Counted from the stretch's first letter, positions 1-7,854 are shown. The stretch is 19,713 bases of DNA from Pseudomonadota bacterium (GCA_021783855.1 JAJXTL010000046.1:1-19713); one strand, 5' to 3'. Made by a program: numbers and translations. Notes: generated from the sequence alone by a model not told the origin.

Positions 1-16
1 TGGCAGCAACTCGCAT
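1..16 (-). CDS. Possible 5' end of a gene leaving the left edge
   Basis: On the minus strand an ATG at 16-14 follows a GGAG at 26-23 with a six-base spacer. It opens a frame reading Met-Arg-Val-Ala-Ala before the window ends. The start context is good, but only five codons are visible, so neither the product nor the reality of the gene can be judged. Confidence 0.2.
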
Positions 17-182
17 TTTATTCTCCATTTCGCACGCACTGAGCGTTGGAGAGATATTGTCATTATAAGTTCCATAAAGAATGCAACACTACACTAGTAA
101 TAGCCATTCGACTGATAAAACAACTAAGTATTGACTAAACAATCAAAAAGACGATTGCAAAGTCACTACCTATAAGCCCGCA

Positions 183-369
183 TACCCTAAAGGGTACAAT
201 AACGGGCAAGTCGCTGGTTATCCCGCAAAAGCGGGAAAACGAGGCCAAAGGCCGAAGTTACGAGGAACGGCCATCCAGTATTAATAATTGCCGGGGGCAG
301 CCCGGCTACAAGACCGCAAGGGTCTTCGCCTAAAAATATAATCGCGCTTCGCGCTCGTTGTTTTGAGCG
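183..369. repeat. Run of seven short hairpins in non-coding DNA
   Basis: Seven small inverted repeats follow one another within 190 bases. They are TACCCT/AGGGTA (183-196), TCCCGC/GCGGGA (221-236), GGCC/GGCC (243-253), GCCGGG/CCCGGC (290-306), AAGACC/GGTCTT (310-326), GCGC/GCGC (344-354) and CGCTC/GAGCG (352-369). Loops are mostly 2-7 nt. No convincing reading frame covers them. They could form a structured RNA or be a mosaic of intergenic repeats. The rest of 1-569 shows no gene I can support. Confidence 0.5.
203..224. repeat. 22-bp intergenic repeat, copy 1
   Basis: This 22-bp segment, beginning CGGGCAAGTCGC and ending GGTTATCCC, recurs exactly at 5527-5548 in the hisC-aroF gap. It lies inside the hairpin run, just before the TCCCGC/GCGGGA stem. 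An exact match of this length between two intergenic sites 5.3 kb apart points to a dispersed non-coding repeat. Confidence 0.65.
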
Positions 370-569
370 AAAGGCGACCCTGGTTTGTAGCGGCACAAAC
401 TATATTGTCAGATCACTGCTGCACTTTCATGCATTTTCAATCACCCGGAACCTGCCTTTCGCATAGGACCGTTTACGAGACGAAGGCGTTGTTCGCGACT
501 GGCAGCTTCCAAGTACGTAATTCAGTGGTTCGACGCTCTCCAAACGTTCCATAGCAAGCAGTCATAAGC

Positions 570-1259
570 CTACGATTTTCCACCAACTAATATTCGCAGT
601 TTGGCGTTGACCTGCCCGGGACCATTGTAAGCTCCGGAAATAGCCTCTCCCACCGGATATGAATTCCATCTATCTACACTTAACCCAACCCCCTGAAATG
701 AGCTGACTAAAAGACCTATGGCATCTTCAATATTTTTTGGTGATCCCATCTCAGTTCGAACTAATATTCCACGAACAACACCACCCCCACCCATAGGGGT
801 AAAAATCTTTGCGTTCACATGAGCATTTATCAAGATGCTTGCAATTTGTTGAGATAAAGCAGCAACATCGGCTCCCATACCTTCATATGAAACAATATCA
901 ACATCCAGTCCTTTTAGGGTTTTCAATTGGGAAATCAGTTGCGCTGAATGTGCAGGACTAATCACACGAGGAGCCAATTTCACTTCCAACTTTAGCCGCT
1001 CCAATCTTTCTGTTTCTGCAATTTTGTTTGCCTCGGCTGCACGGGAATTTGCTTCTGCTGCTTTTACCCCTGCCGCCGCAATTTCTTTTCCAGCGTCCTC
1101 TTTGTATTGAAGAAAAATTTCTTCAGCAGCTATTGCTTCTAGTCTTTGCAGCTTTACAACCATGATTGTCGAGAAAGCAACAATAACCGCAGCAATCCCC
1201 GCGAATATCAAAGACAAAAGCATTACGTGCTCCCATCCGTGCAAGTTCAGTCCGAGCAT
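570..1259 (-). CDS. Hypothetical membrane-anchored coiled-coil protein
   Basis: A 229-residue protein of unknown function. It begins MLGLNLHGWEHVM and has one hydrophobic segment at about residues 12-34 (LLSLIFAGIAAVIVAF and following). An alanine- and glutamate-rich stretch at about 35-95 (AAEANSRAAEANKIAETERL) should form a coiled coil. The remaining 130 or so residues form a soluble domain with a glycine cluster (GGGG). I chose the ATG at 1259 because it has a purine-rich GGGGTGAGG just upstream and puts the membrane segment at the N-terminus; the open frame extends 57 codons further without support. It looks like an inner-membrane protein with a cytoplasmic or periplasmic sensor-like domain. 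I recognise the N-terminal pattern as that of a recurring uncharacterised bacterial family, but no function can be assigned. Confidence 0.75.
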   Translation of the reverse strand: MLGLNLHGWEHVMLLSLIFAGIAAVIVAFSTIMVVKLQRLEAIAAEEIFLQYKEDAGKEIAAAGVKAAEANSRAAEANKIAETERLERLKLEVKLAPRVISPAHSAQLISQLKTLKGLDVDIVSYEGMGADVAALSQQIASILINAHVNAKIFTPMGGGGVVRGILVRTEMGSPKNIEDAIGLLVSSFQGVGLSVDRWNSYPVGEAISGAYNGPGQVNAKLRILVGGKS

Positions 1260-1480
1260 ATACCTCACCCCTTTAGAGCTATTAACATTTATTGACTGTG
1301 CAGTTTGCATATTGGCGTTTAGCCCCTCTGATTTTCTTGTCAGTATATGCGGCATTGATACCTTGTTGCCGGTCACGACCGACAGCTTTCTTGCTGGATA
1401 TTTTACACCTCGACCGTCAACAATTGGCACTCACCGGCCCTTCGAGCCTTGCAATTGCCTAGCTGAAACCCGCCCTTAAC

Positions 1481-1566
1481 GTGAAACTCGCGCAGCGACG
1501 ATCCGTACCCCTCGCCCACCGGGAGAGGGGGAACGGGGGTGAGGGAACGATCATGGCGAGTTTCAT
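1481..1566 (+). mobile_element. Small palindromic MITE/REP-like element, copy 1 (most complete)
   Basis: About 85 bp bounded by a perfect 10-bp terminal inverted repeat, TGAAACTCGC (1482-1491) and GCGAGTTTCA (1556-1565). The core is palindromic (CTCGCCCACCGGGAGAGGG), followed by GGGGGTGAGGG. Three further copies share the GTGAAAC end and the GGTGAGG motif. It encodes nothing and would need a transposase supplied elsewhere. The rest of the 1260-1636 gap shows no gene. Confidence 0.75.
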
Positions 1567-1636
1567 CATCAGCGGTGGCTTTTTTGCCATGATCGTTAGT
1601 TGTTCCTTAGTGTTTGGCCTTGCATTGGTGCGCTTG

Positions 1637-1828
1637 CTAAGCTGCTTTAAGTTCTGCGCTCAGCTCAAGTGGAAACAAACCCGCAGCCTTTGCATCAAGC
1701 ACGACAATTTCGCCCACGCCATTTTTGGTCATACCTACCATTCCAAAACGAGTACCATCACGAATAATTTTCTCATCAGTGAATTCAATCACGAGAATAT
1801 CGTCTGCTTTGTCATATTGCATTTTCAT
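1637..1828 (-). CDS. DUF2283 family small protein
   Basis: A 63-residue protein starting MKMQYDKADDILVIEF and continuing through IVVLDAKAAGLFPLEL. This is the pattern of the DUF2283 family: short proteins with a beta-rich core in which an acidic DD..I.F motif follows the first strand. Its ATG overlaps the stop codon of the upstream DUF4258 reading frame by four bases (ATGA), so the pair was probably translationally coupled. DUF2283 and DUF4258 genes are often neighbours and have been suspected to act together, toxin-antitoxin-like, but no function is established. Since the DUF4258 partner is disrupted here, this gene may be an orphan. The family call is from recognition of the motif, not from a search. 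Confidence 0.75.
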   Translation of the reverse strand: MKMQYDKADDILVIEFTDEKIIRDGTRFGMVGMTKNGVGEIVVLDAKAAGLFPLELSAELKAA

Positions 1829-2197
1829 GGTTGCGCCTCCTCAAGTATCCAATCCACCATCACTGTTTTGACAATCACCGCCTGCCCAACAACAACCGCC
1901 GTACACACCAGACTATCAGAATGTTCCAAATAACTTTTGTAAATCCACAAATCAGTTTCCGACTTATTTCTGACGTGTGTAACTAGCGACCACTCCTTAG
2001 CATACCCGTTCCCCTCACCCCAACCCTCTCCCGCAAGCGGGCGAGGGGGCAAACGAATCGCTACGCGAGTTTCACTTTAAACTGGCGTCTGTTTCAATCA
2101 AGTCCAGCAACAGATCAAGGGATATATCGCGCTTGTCCATGCGAGCCTTGACGTGATGCGTAAGCTGAATATTTTTATGGGAACGTTGGCTGAACAT
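1825..2197 (-). pseudogene. DUF4258 family gene split by a palindromic element
   Basis: The N-terminal part starts at ATG 2197, with GGAG six bases upstream. It gives 41 residues (MFSQRSHKNIQLTHHVKARM and on to LIETDASLK), matching the DUF4258 start with its H..RM..R.IS pattern. It then hits a TGA at 2074-2072 that belongs to the GTGAAAC end of an inserted element. After the element (1978-2075) the family's C-terminal half resumes in another frame (SETDLWIYKSYLEHSD, then VIVKTVMVDWILEEAQP) and ends at 1825. The two parts add up to about 91 residues, the usual size of the family. The open frame beginning at 2052 starts inside the element and is probably artefactual. The original gene was coupled to the DUF2283 gene downstream. 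Confidence 0.7.
1978..2075 (-). mobile_element. Palindromic MITE/REP-like element, copy 2 (inside DUF4258 gene)
   Basis: Read on the minus strand it opens with GTGAAACTCGCG (2075-2064) and carries a core hairpin CTCGCCCGCTTGCGGGAGAG. It continues GGGGTGAGGGGAACGGG and closes with a degenerate inverted end CGCTAGTTACA (1988-1978, 8 of 11 matching copy 1). It interrupts a coding sequence and supplies that gene's premature stop codon. Confidence 0.7.
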
Positions 2198-2347
2198 CTT
2201 ACTCTCCATCATCGCTCCCATACAAATCGCAAAAAAACATAAGCTATCCGGCAACCATTATTCAGCTACAAAGGTTACTCCATACGCACTCTGCTGCAAA
2301 AAAGTATCCGACGATTGCTAAAAACTAACGACTAATGACTGAGCGTA

Positions 2348-2376
2348 GCGGTCGTAGCTTTAGCTACGGGAACCGC
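2348..2376. terminator. Hairpin downstream of tyrA, possible terminator
   Basis: Thirty-one bases past the tyrA stop, GCGGT-CGTAGCT / AGCTACG-ACCGC can pair over 12 bp with a 3-nt bulge and a 2-nt loop. No T-run follows immediately on the minus strand (the nearest, TTTTT, is some 25 bases on). It could be an intrinsic terminator of the aromatic gene cluster or only an RNA 3'-end stabiliser. Confidence 0.35.
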
Positions 2377-2406
2377 ACGGCCTGCCCCTTGCGGGTAAAC
2401 GGCTGC

Positions 2407-3270
2407 TTATTGCGGTGTCCAGTTACCGCGCACCTCGCGCGCCAGGCTGAAGATTTCTTCGAGTTTGTCGGCATCGCCCTCCGCCAGCGCTTGATGGATG
2501 CTTTCGAGCTCCTGCATATAGCTGCCCAGCTCATCCAGCAGCGCATCGCGATTGGCCATGCAGATGTCGCGCCACATCTCCGGTGAACTTGCTGCGATAC
2601 GGGTAAAGTCGCGAAACCCGCTGGCGGCGAAGGACAACAACTGTTCCTTGTTGTCGCGCTGCGCCAGATCATGCACCAGCGCAAAAGACAACAGATGTGG
2701 CAGATGACTCACCGCCGCAAAAACCTCGTCGTGCTGTTTGGCTGTCAGTTCGCCAACTACCGCACCACAGGCCTCCCATGCCTGTCGCACCCGCAATACT
2801 GCATCCGCAGAATTTTCCGGCAACGGAGTCAGCACCACTTTTTTGCCCGCGTACAAATCCGCTTTTGCCGCCGCAGCACCGCTTAATTCGGCACCGGCGA
2901 TCGGATGTGCCGGAATGAACTGCGCGACCTTACCGCCCATATTCGCATAGGCCGCCGCCACCACATCACCCTTGGTGCTGCCGCCATCGGTGACCAACGC
3001 ATGCGTACACAGCTGCGGTGCGATGCGTGCCATCAGCTCGCCCATCTGTCCTACCGGCGTTGCCAGCAACACCAGATCGGCGTCCTTAACTTCGGCGTCC
3101 ACATCCCGCCCGATGCGGTCGATGATGCCGAGCTGACGTGCCTGCTCAAGAGTCGCTGAACTACGCCCGAAGCCGACGACCTCGCCCGCTGCATTTGCAC
3201 GGCGCAAAGCCAGCGCAAAAGAACCACCGATCAGGCCGACGCCGAAAATGACAACCTTGTTAAATTTCAT
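2407..3270 (-). CDS. tyrA: Prephenate dehydrogenase (TyrA)
   Basis: A 287-residue cytoplasmic enzyme that oxidatively decarboxylates prephenate to 4-hydroxyphenylpyruvate, the tyrosine branch. An N-terminal NAD(P) Rossmann motif (VIFGVGLIGGS, about residues 7-17) comes first. It is followed by LLATPVGQM, the substrate-site motif HPIAGAELSG (about 120-130), SHLPHLLSFAL, and the helical C-terminal signature ASGFRDFTRIAASSPEMW. Length fits the single-domain TyrA family without a fused chorismate mutase. I chose the ATG at 3270 rather than the TTG at 3279 because it gives the usual MKFNKVVIFG start; neither has a strong ribosome site. It is the last gene of the minus-strand aromatic cluster. The usual downstream aroA is absent. 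Confidence 0.95.
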   Translation of the reverse strand: MKFNKVVIFGVGLIGGSFALALRRANAAGEVVGFGRSSATLEQARQLGIIDRIGRDVDAEVKDADLVLLATPVGQMGELMARIAPQLCTHALVTDGGSTKGDVVAAAYANMGGKVAQFIPAHPIAGAELSGAAAAKADLYAGKKVVLTPLPENSADAVLRVRQAWEACGAVVGELTAKQHDEVFAAVSHLPHLLSFALVHDLAQRDNKEQLLSFAASGFRDFTRIAASSPEMWRDICMANRDALLDELGSYMQELESIHQALAEGDADKLEEIFSLAREVRGNWTPQ

Positions 3271-3330
3271 ATTTGTCAATTGCAGGTAAACAATTCACCG
3301 TTGCCGGAATCATTTACACGATGCGCTTTT

Positions 3331-4362
3331 TCACCACTTCGGTTTAACAAAAGAACCGGTCAAATCCAGCGATTTTCTTTCATTGAGCGATGGAGGTGCA
3401 AGGACAATCGGGCCGTGACCAACCTCACGGCTTGTCAGCTTTACCTGTTTTCTGTACATCAACAAAATCAACGCCGACAAAACCAGAATCACAGCAAGCA
3501 AAATCCAGCTCAACAGCCCGGGTTCATCGCTTACCCTAACCGACGGCAACGAGGGCGCCTGAACCGGTATGTGTTTCGGCGCTACTGCAACCGTTTCCGC
3601 CGGCGCGTCGACTTGGTTCTTCAAACGAACAACCTCTTTAAGCAAACCGATGTGTTTTTCGAGCAAGGCGATCTGTTCCTCGATTTCGCCGTTTTCTTTC
3701 TGAAGCGCGTAGATGTCATCCGCATATTCGCCGTATTTCTTAATTTTCAAGCGGGTATCGCCGGATTTTTTTATCGTTGCATCAACCGGCCGCACGATGC
3801 GCTTTTTTTCATCAGTCGGCTCAATTCTTGTCGGTCGTGCCCGGATCGGTCCTGCGGGATGCGTTACAGAAGCTGCGTTTTCATCATCGATGGCTTTTTC
3901 CCCGGTGACTTTGTCGACAGACTGCGCGGCTTCCGCCAAATCTGGTTGCGCATCTGAATTCGCCTTGAATTCCGGCAAAAATTCAAAGGCATTATAAATA
4001 ACCCCCTCCGCAAGAGAGACAGACTTGATCACGATGCGATAAAACAACTCGTCATCCTTATCACCCGTCACCCTTAAAAAGTACTGACCATCCGCCCGTC
4101 GCCTGACCGAGAAGCTCAACTTTCCTTCATAAAGTGAATCACATCCATTCGCACTCGCCCCGATGACGGATGAGCGGCATTCGGCATTGCGAACCTGGAA
4201 AAAACTGACATCACGACTGTTGCCGCCAGGCAATGCGATATTGGCTGAAAACGGCTCGCCAACGTGGCTCTGTATTTGCCCCTCACCCAACGTCATGGCT
4301 GACGAAATCGGTGAAAAACCGGCAACAAGCAACGCCAGCAAGAATTTCAATGCCATCCTCAT
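3331..4362 (-). CDS. FimV-like membrane protein
   Basis: A 343-residue protein. A signal peptide (about 1-22, ending SPISSA) is followed directly by TLGEGQIQSHVGEPFSANIA, which resembles the N-terminal FimV/HubP core domain (LG.i.v.S..gqPl.A.i.l). Residues about 30-120 form that beta-rich domain. A low-complexity charged linker follows, then a coiled coil (about 200-245, YALQKENGEIEEQIALLEKH). One membrane helix lies near 282-302 (LLSWILLAVILVLSALILLM), with a short basic tail. FimV proteins bind peptidoglycan and organise cell-pole and type IV pilus assembly. This protein is much shorter than FimV and I see no LysM or TPR part, so the role is uncertain. It sits between aroF and tyrA, 27 bases after aroF, an odd place for such a gene. 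Confidence 0.7.
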   Translation of the reverse strand: MRMALKFLLALLVAGFSPISSAMTLGEGQIQSHVGEPFSANIALPGGNSRDVSFFQVRNAECRSSVIGASANGCDSLYEGKLSFSVRRRADGQYFLRVTGDKDDELFYRIVIKSVSLAEGVIYNAFEFLPEFKANSDAQPDLAEAAQSVDKVTGEKAIDDENAASVTHPAGPIRARPTRIEPTDEKKRIVRPVDATIKKSGDTRLKIKKYGEYADDIYALQKENGEIEEQIALLEKHIGLLKEVVRLKNQVDAPAETVAVAPKHIPVQAPSLPSVRVSDEPGLLSWILLAVILVLSALILLMYRKQVKLTSREVGHGPIVLAPPSLNERKSLDLTGSFVKPKW

Positions 4363-4389
4363 TTCAACATCACGCCAGAATAAAAGTTA

Positions 4390-5409
4390 TCACAAAAGCG
4401 TCCGCCCGATCGCGCCTGCAATCGCTCCCAGAGTACCCATCAGCTTCTTCAATTCCTGCGGGGTCAGCGCCTGATCGGCGTCGCACCAGGCTTCGCACGG
4501 ATTCGGATGCATCTCGACCAACAGGCCATCGGCCCCAGCTGCGATCGCCGCCTGCGACAAGGCCGCCACCATCCACGCCTTGCCGCCTGCGTGTGAAGGA
4601 TCGACGATCACCGGCAGATGGGTCTCTTTCTTGAGCACCGGAATCGCGGTCACGTCCAGCACGTTGCGGTAGTAAGTCTCGAAGGTGCGAATGCCGCGCT
4701 CGCAGAAGATGATATTGTGATTGCCGCCCGCCGCGATGTATTCCGCCGCCATCAGCCATTCGGAAATAGTCGCCGACATGCCGCGCTTGAGGATCACCGG
4801 CTTGCTTGTACGTCCGACTTCTTTCAGCAGATCGAAATTCTGCATGTTGCGCGTGCCGATCTGAATCACATCCACATCGTATTCCATGAAGGCATCGAGC
4901 TGGCGCACATCCATCAGTTCGGTGACGATGGGCAGGTTGTATTTGACGGCCGCACGGCGGAACATATCCAGGCCTTCCACGCCCTTGCCCTGAAACGCAT
5001 AGGGACTGGTGCGCGGCTTGAACGCCCCACCGCGCATCAGACGGCAACCCGCCTCGTGCACGTATTGCGCCGACAAGTCCATCTGTTCCTGGGTTTCCAC
5101 CGAACAGGGGCCTGCAATCACCTGTATCTGATTGCCGCCCAGCGGGATGCCGCCTATGTCGATCACCGTGTTGTCCTTGTGCGATTCGCGCGACACGATC
5201 TTGTACTGTTTTGCGATATGCATCGCCGTTTCCACACCCGGCAGGGGCGTGAACATCTCCTCAGACAACTGACGTTCATCGCCGATCGCACCGATCACCG
5301 TGCGTTCGATGCCGCGCGAAATATTAGCCTTCAGGCCCGCTGTTTCCAGCTTCTTCACCACCGTACCGATCTGCTCGTCGGTGACATCTTTTCCCATTAC
5401 TATGATCAT
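4390..5409 (-). CDS. aroF: 3-deoxy-7-phosphoheptulonate (DAHP) synthase, type I-beta
   Basis: A 339-residue enzyme condensing phosphoenolpyruvate with erythrose 4-phosphate, the first step of the shikimate pathway. Residues 1-70 or so form the ferredoxin/ACT-like regulatory domain typical of the Thermotoga-type enzyme (MIIVMGKDVTDEQIG). The barrel follows with its landmarks: IAGPCSVET, MRGGAFKPRTSPYAFQG, IQIGTRNMQNFDLL, LKRGMSATISEWL, ERGIRTFE and VDPSHAGGK. The start at 5409 is preceded by GGAG seven bases upstream; the frame extends seven codons further without support. Family knowledge suggests feedback inhibition through the N-terminal domain, fitting its place among pheA, hisC and tyrA. 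The symbol aroF follows common usage for this type; aroG or aroA are also used. Confidence 0.93.
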   Translation of the reverse strand: MIIVMGKDVTDEQIGTVVKKLETAGLKANISRGIERTVIGAIGDERQLSEEMFTPLPGVETAMHIAKQYKIVSRESHKDNTVIDIGGIPLGGNQIQVIAGPCSVETQEQMDLSAQYVHEAGCRLMRGGAFKPRTSPYAFQGKGVEGLDMFRRAAVKYNLPIVTELMDVRQLDAFMEYDVDVIQIGTRNMQNFDLLKEVGRTSKPVILKRGMSATISEWLMAAEYIAAGGNHNIIFCERGIRTFETYYRNVLDVTAIPVLKKETHLPVIVDPSHAGGKAWMVAALSQAAIAAGADGLLVEMHPNPCEAWCDADQALTPQELKKLMGTLGAIAGAIGRTLL

Positions 5410-5459
5410 GCTTTTTCTCCAAACGGGCATGGCACAGATGCCACCCCTGAAAATAAAAA

Positions 5460-5588
5460 TCGAAATGCCCGTTCCCTCACCACAATCCTCTGGTGAAACA
5501 ACTAGCCAATCGACTAAGCCCAGAAGCGGGCAAGTCGCTGGTTATCCCCAAGGAAAAGGAAGCGGACGAACGCTTTCGCGTGTTTCAC
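5460..5588 (-). mobile_element. Palindromic MITE/REP-like element, copy 4 (mosaic)
   Basis: On the minus strand it begins GTGAAACACGCG (5588-5577) followed by AGCGTTCGTCCG, like the left part of copy 2. It ends GGTGAGGGAACGGGC, like the right part. In place of the CTCGCCC...GGGAGAGGG core lie about 85 bases that include the 22-bp repeat (5527-5548). The TGA in its first bases serves as the stop codon of hisC. The ends are degenerate, so limits are approximate. Confidence 0.5.
5527..5548. repeat. 22-bp intergenic repeat, copy 2
   Basis: Exact second copy, in the same orientation, of the segment at 203-224. It lies within the hisC-aroF gap and inside the mosaic palindromic element. Confidence 0.65.
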
Positions 5589-6703
5589 GTTAACACCTGC
5601 TTCAATGCAGATAAAAATTTCCGATTCTGTACCTCAAGCCCGATGGATACGCGCAAGTAGTCCGGCATACCGTAAGCGGCAATCGGCCTGACAATCACGC
5701 CCAGTTCCAGCAGGCGCCGGTATACGCCCGCCGCCCCTTCGACATGGCTCAGGGCAGGCCCGGCAATTTTGAAGCCGATGAAATTGCCATACGACGGTAT
5801 ATAGCTCAGCCCCATCTCACGCAAACCCTCGGTCAACTGCACCATGCCGCGCATATTCATATCAAATGTTTTCTTAACAAAATCAACGTCTTCCAGCGCA
5901 GCCTTGGCTGCGGCCTGCGCCATACTGTTGACGTTGAACGGCTGCCGCACGCGATTGATCATGTCCATCACTTGTGTATCGCCCAGTGCATAACCGACGC
6001 GCAAGGACGCCAGACCGTAAGCCTTGGAGAAGGTGCGCGAAACAATCAGATTGCGAAATTCGGCAAGCCAGCTCACGCTGTCGTAACGGCAGTCCTCCGG
6101 CAGATATTCGTTGTAAGCTTCGTCCAGCACCACCAGTATATTGTCCGGCAAGGCGCGCAAAAATCCATGCAGTGCATCGCCCGATAAAAACGTGCCGGTC
6201 GGATTGTTGGGGTTGGCGATATAAATCAGCTTGGCACCCTGTTCCACCGCTGCCTGCCGCATCGCCTCCAGATCATGTCCGAAGTCAACAGCAGCCACAC
6301 TGATGCCGACAGCCCCCACCGCCTGCGTCGCCAGCGGATAGACCGCAAACGCGTGATCAGAGTAAACTGCTTTATCGCCCACCGTCAAAAAGGCGCGCGC
6401 CGCCAGCTCCAGCAAGTCGTTGGAACCATTGCCCAGAAAAACCTGTTCGATAGATACGCCATAACGCCCGGCCAGTGCGGCTTTCAAGGCATAGCCGTTG
6501 CCATCGGGATACAGGCTGATCTCATTCAACGCGTCATGCGCTGCGGCAATCGCCCTGGGACTCGCTCCCAGCGGGTTCTCGTTCGAGGCCAGCTTGACGA
6601 TGTCGGTGATGCCCAGTTCCCGTTCCAGCTCGGAGATCGGCTTGCCGGGCTGGTAGGGCGCTATCGCGCGTATATAGCCCGGCGCCAGTTCAGTATAATT
6701 CAT
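5585..6703 (-). CDS. hisC: Histidinol-phosphate / aromatic aminotransferase (HisC)
   Basis: A 372-residue PLP-dependent class I/II aminotransferase. It shows ASNENPLG near residue 40, YPDGNGYALK, NPNNPTGT (about 164-171), the aspartate in LDEAYNEY, and the PLP lysine in SRTFSKAYGLASLRVGY (about K227). HisC makes histidinol phosphate. The paralogue in serC-pheA-tyrA clusters is usually taken to act on prephenate or aromatic keto acids as well, which the position here supports (inference). The ATG at 6703 is preferred over the TTG at 6718: it gives the usual MNYTELAPGYIRAIAPYQPG start and has GGTGG upstream. The stop codon TGA is part of a palindromic element that abuts the gene, although the C-terminus (FLSALKQVLT) looks of normal length. 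Confidence 0.94.
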   Translation of the reverse strand: MNYTELAPGYIRAIAPYQPGKPISELERELGITDIVKLASNENPLGASPRAIAAAHDALNEISLYPDGNGYALKAALAGRYGVSIEQVFLGNGSNDLLELAARAFLTVGDKAVYSDHAFAVYPLATQAVGAVGISVAAVDFGHDLEAMRQAAVEQGAKLIYIANPNNPTGTFLSGDALHGFLRALPDNILVVLDEAYNEYLPEDCRYDSVSWLAEFRNLIVSRTFSKAYGLASLRVGYALGDTQVMDMINRVRQPFNVNSMAQAAAKAALEDVDFVKKTFDMNMRGMVQLTEGLREMGLSYIPSYGNFIGFKIAGPALSHVEGAAGVYRRLLELGVIVRPIAAYGMPDYLRVSIGLEVQNRKFLSALKQVLT

Positions 6704-6762
6704 TTCAACAACCACCAAAAATTATGCAAAAATCCAAAAAACATTCCTACCCTGTAAATCGC

Positions 6763-7854
6763 TCAAACCGCGACCGGATATGAACCTAAAATCTTCATGA
6801 ACGCGGCAGCCTGCCGCAACTCGGCCAATGCGGCCGCAACCTCGGCATCGGCCTGATGGCCTTCGATATCCACGTAAAACATATATTCCCACAAGCCGGA
6901 ACGCGATGGACGCGACTCGAACTTGGTCAAGCTCACGCCGCGCTTCGCCAGAGAGCTCAGCAGCTCATGCACCGCACCGGGTCTATTCACGGCTGCCAGT
7001 ACCAGCGAAGTCTTGTCACAGCCGGATGGCGCGACCTGCTGTTTGCCCAGCACCAGAAAACGCGTGGTATTTCTCGCATCGTCCTCGATGTTTTCCACAC
7101 ACAGCTGCAATTTGAAATGAAGCGCCGCCTGACTGCCGGCAATCGCAGCACTCCCCTGATGTTCTGCGGCCAGTCGCGCAGCTTCCGCGTTGCTCGATAC
7201 AGGTATGCGCGCCGCTTGCGGCAGATTCACATTCAACCATCCCTGACATTGCCCCAGGGATTGAGGATGCGAATAGACCGTCTGAATGTCACTCACATCG
7301 CAGTGCGTGGAAAGCAGACACTGATGTATCGCCAGCATCACCTCGCCGCACACCTGCAGCCCGCTTTGCAACAACAGATCCAGCGTGCGACCCACCGCGC
7401 CTTCGGTGGAATTTTCCACCGGCACCACGCCGTATTGCGCAGCGCCGCTTTCCACCGCACGAAACACGTCGTCTATGGTTGCGCAGGACTGCCCCTCCAC
7501 CGCACTGCCGAAACGCTTCAAGGCAGCCGCTTCGGTAAAGGTACCTTCAGGGCCGAGATAGGCAACCGACATCGGCGCTTCCAGCGCACGACACTGCGAC
7601 ATCACCTCGGTAAACAGCGCGGCGATTGCTTCATTGCTCAACGGACCCGGATTGGCGGCTTGCAGACGCCGCAAGACCTGCGCTTCGCGCTCGGGTCGCA
7701 GCACCACGCTGTCCGGTTGCCCGTGCAGCAGTTTTTCGCATTCCTTGAGATGGCCGATCTGCTGCGCAATGACAGCGCGCTGATTGACCAGTTTCAGCAG
7801 CTCATCATCCAGACTGTTAATTTGTTCACGACACTGTTTCAGTTTTTCACTCAT
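6763..7854 (-). CDS. pheA: Bifunctional chorismate mutase / prephenate dehydratase (P-protein)
   Basis: A 363-residue bifunctional enzyme taking chorismate through prephenate to phenylpyruvate. Residues 1-90 form an AroQ-type helical chorismate mutase (INSLDDELLKLVNQR, then RPEREAQVLRRL). Residues about 96-275 form the prephenate dehydratase, with YLGPEGTFTEAA, VVPVENSTEG, YSHPQSLGQC and NTTRFLVLG. An ACT domain from about 280 carries the phenylalanine-binding ESRP motif (KFESRPSRSGLWEYMFYVD), so feedback inhibition by phenylalanine is expected. Its ATG overlaps the serA stop by four bases (ATGA), indicating translational coupling. Forty-odd A/T-rich bases with no clear hairpin separate it from hisC downstream. 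Confidence 0.97.
   Translation of the reverse strand: MSEKLKQCREQINSLDDELLKLVNQRAVIAQQIGHLKECEKLLHGQPDSVVLRPEREAQVLRRLQAANPGPLSNEAIAALFTEVMSQCRALEAPMSVAYLGPEGTFTEAAALKRFGSAVEGQSCATIDDVFRAVESGAAQYGVVPVENSTEGAVGRTLDLLLQSGLQVCGEVMLAIHQCLLSTHCDVSDIQTVYSHPQSLGQCQGWLNVNLPQAARIPVSSNAEAARLAAEHQGSAAIAGSQAALHFKLQLCVENIEDDARNTTRFLVLGKQQVAPSGCDKTSLVLAAVNRPGAVHELLSSLAKRGVSLTKFESRPSRSGLWEYMFYVDIEGHQADAEVAAALAELRQAAAFMKILGSYPVAV

Noticed and set aside
183..369. The hairpin run as a CRISPR array
   Set aside because: The stems differ in sequence and there is no regular repeat-spacer spacing.
187..554. Short open frames on both strands in the left non-coding region
   Set aside because: They run through the hairpin repeats, have no ribosome site, and show no recognisable protein pattern.
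1481..1933. 150-residue plus-strand open frame
   Set aside because: It begins inside the palindromic element and then runs antisense to the DUF2283 and DUF4258 genes.
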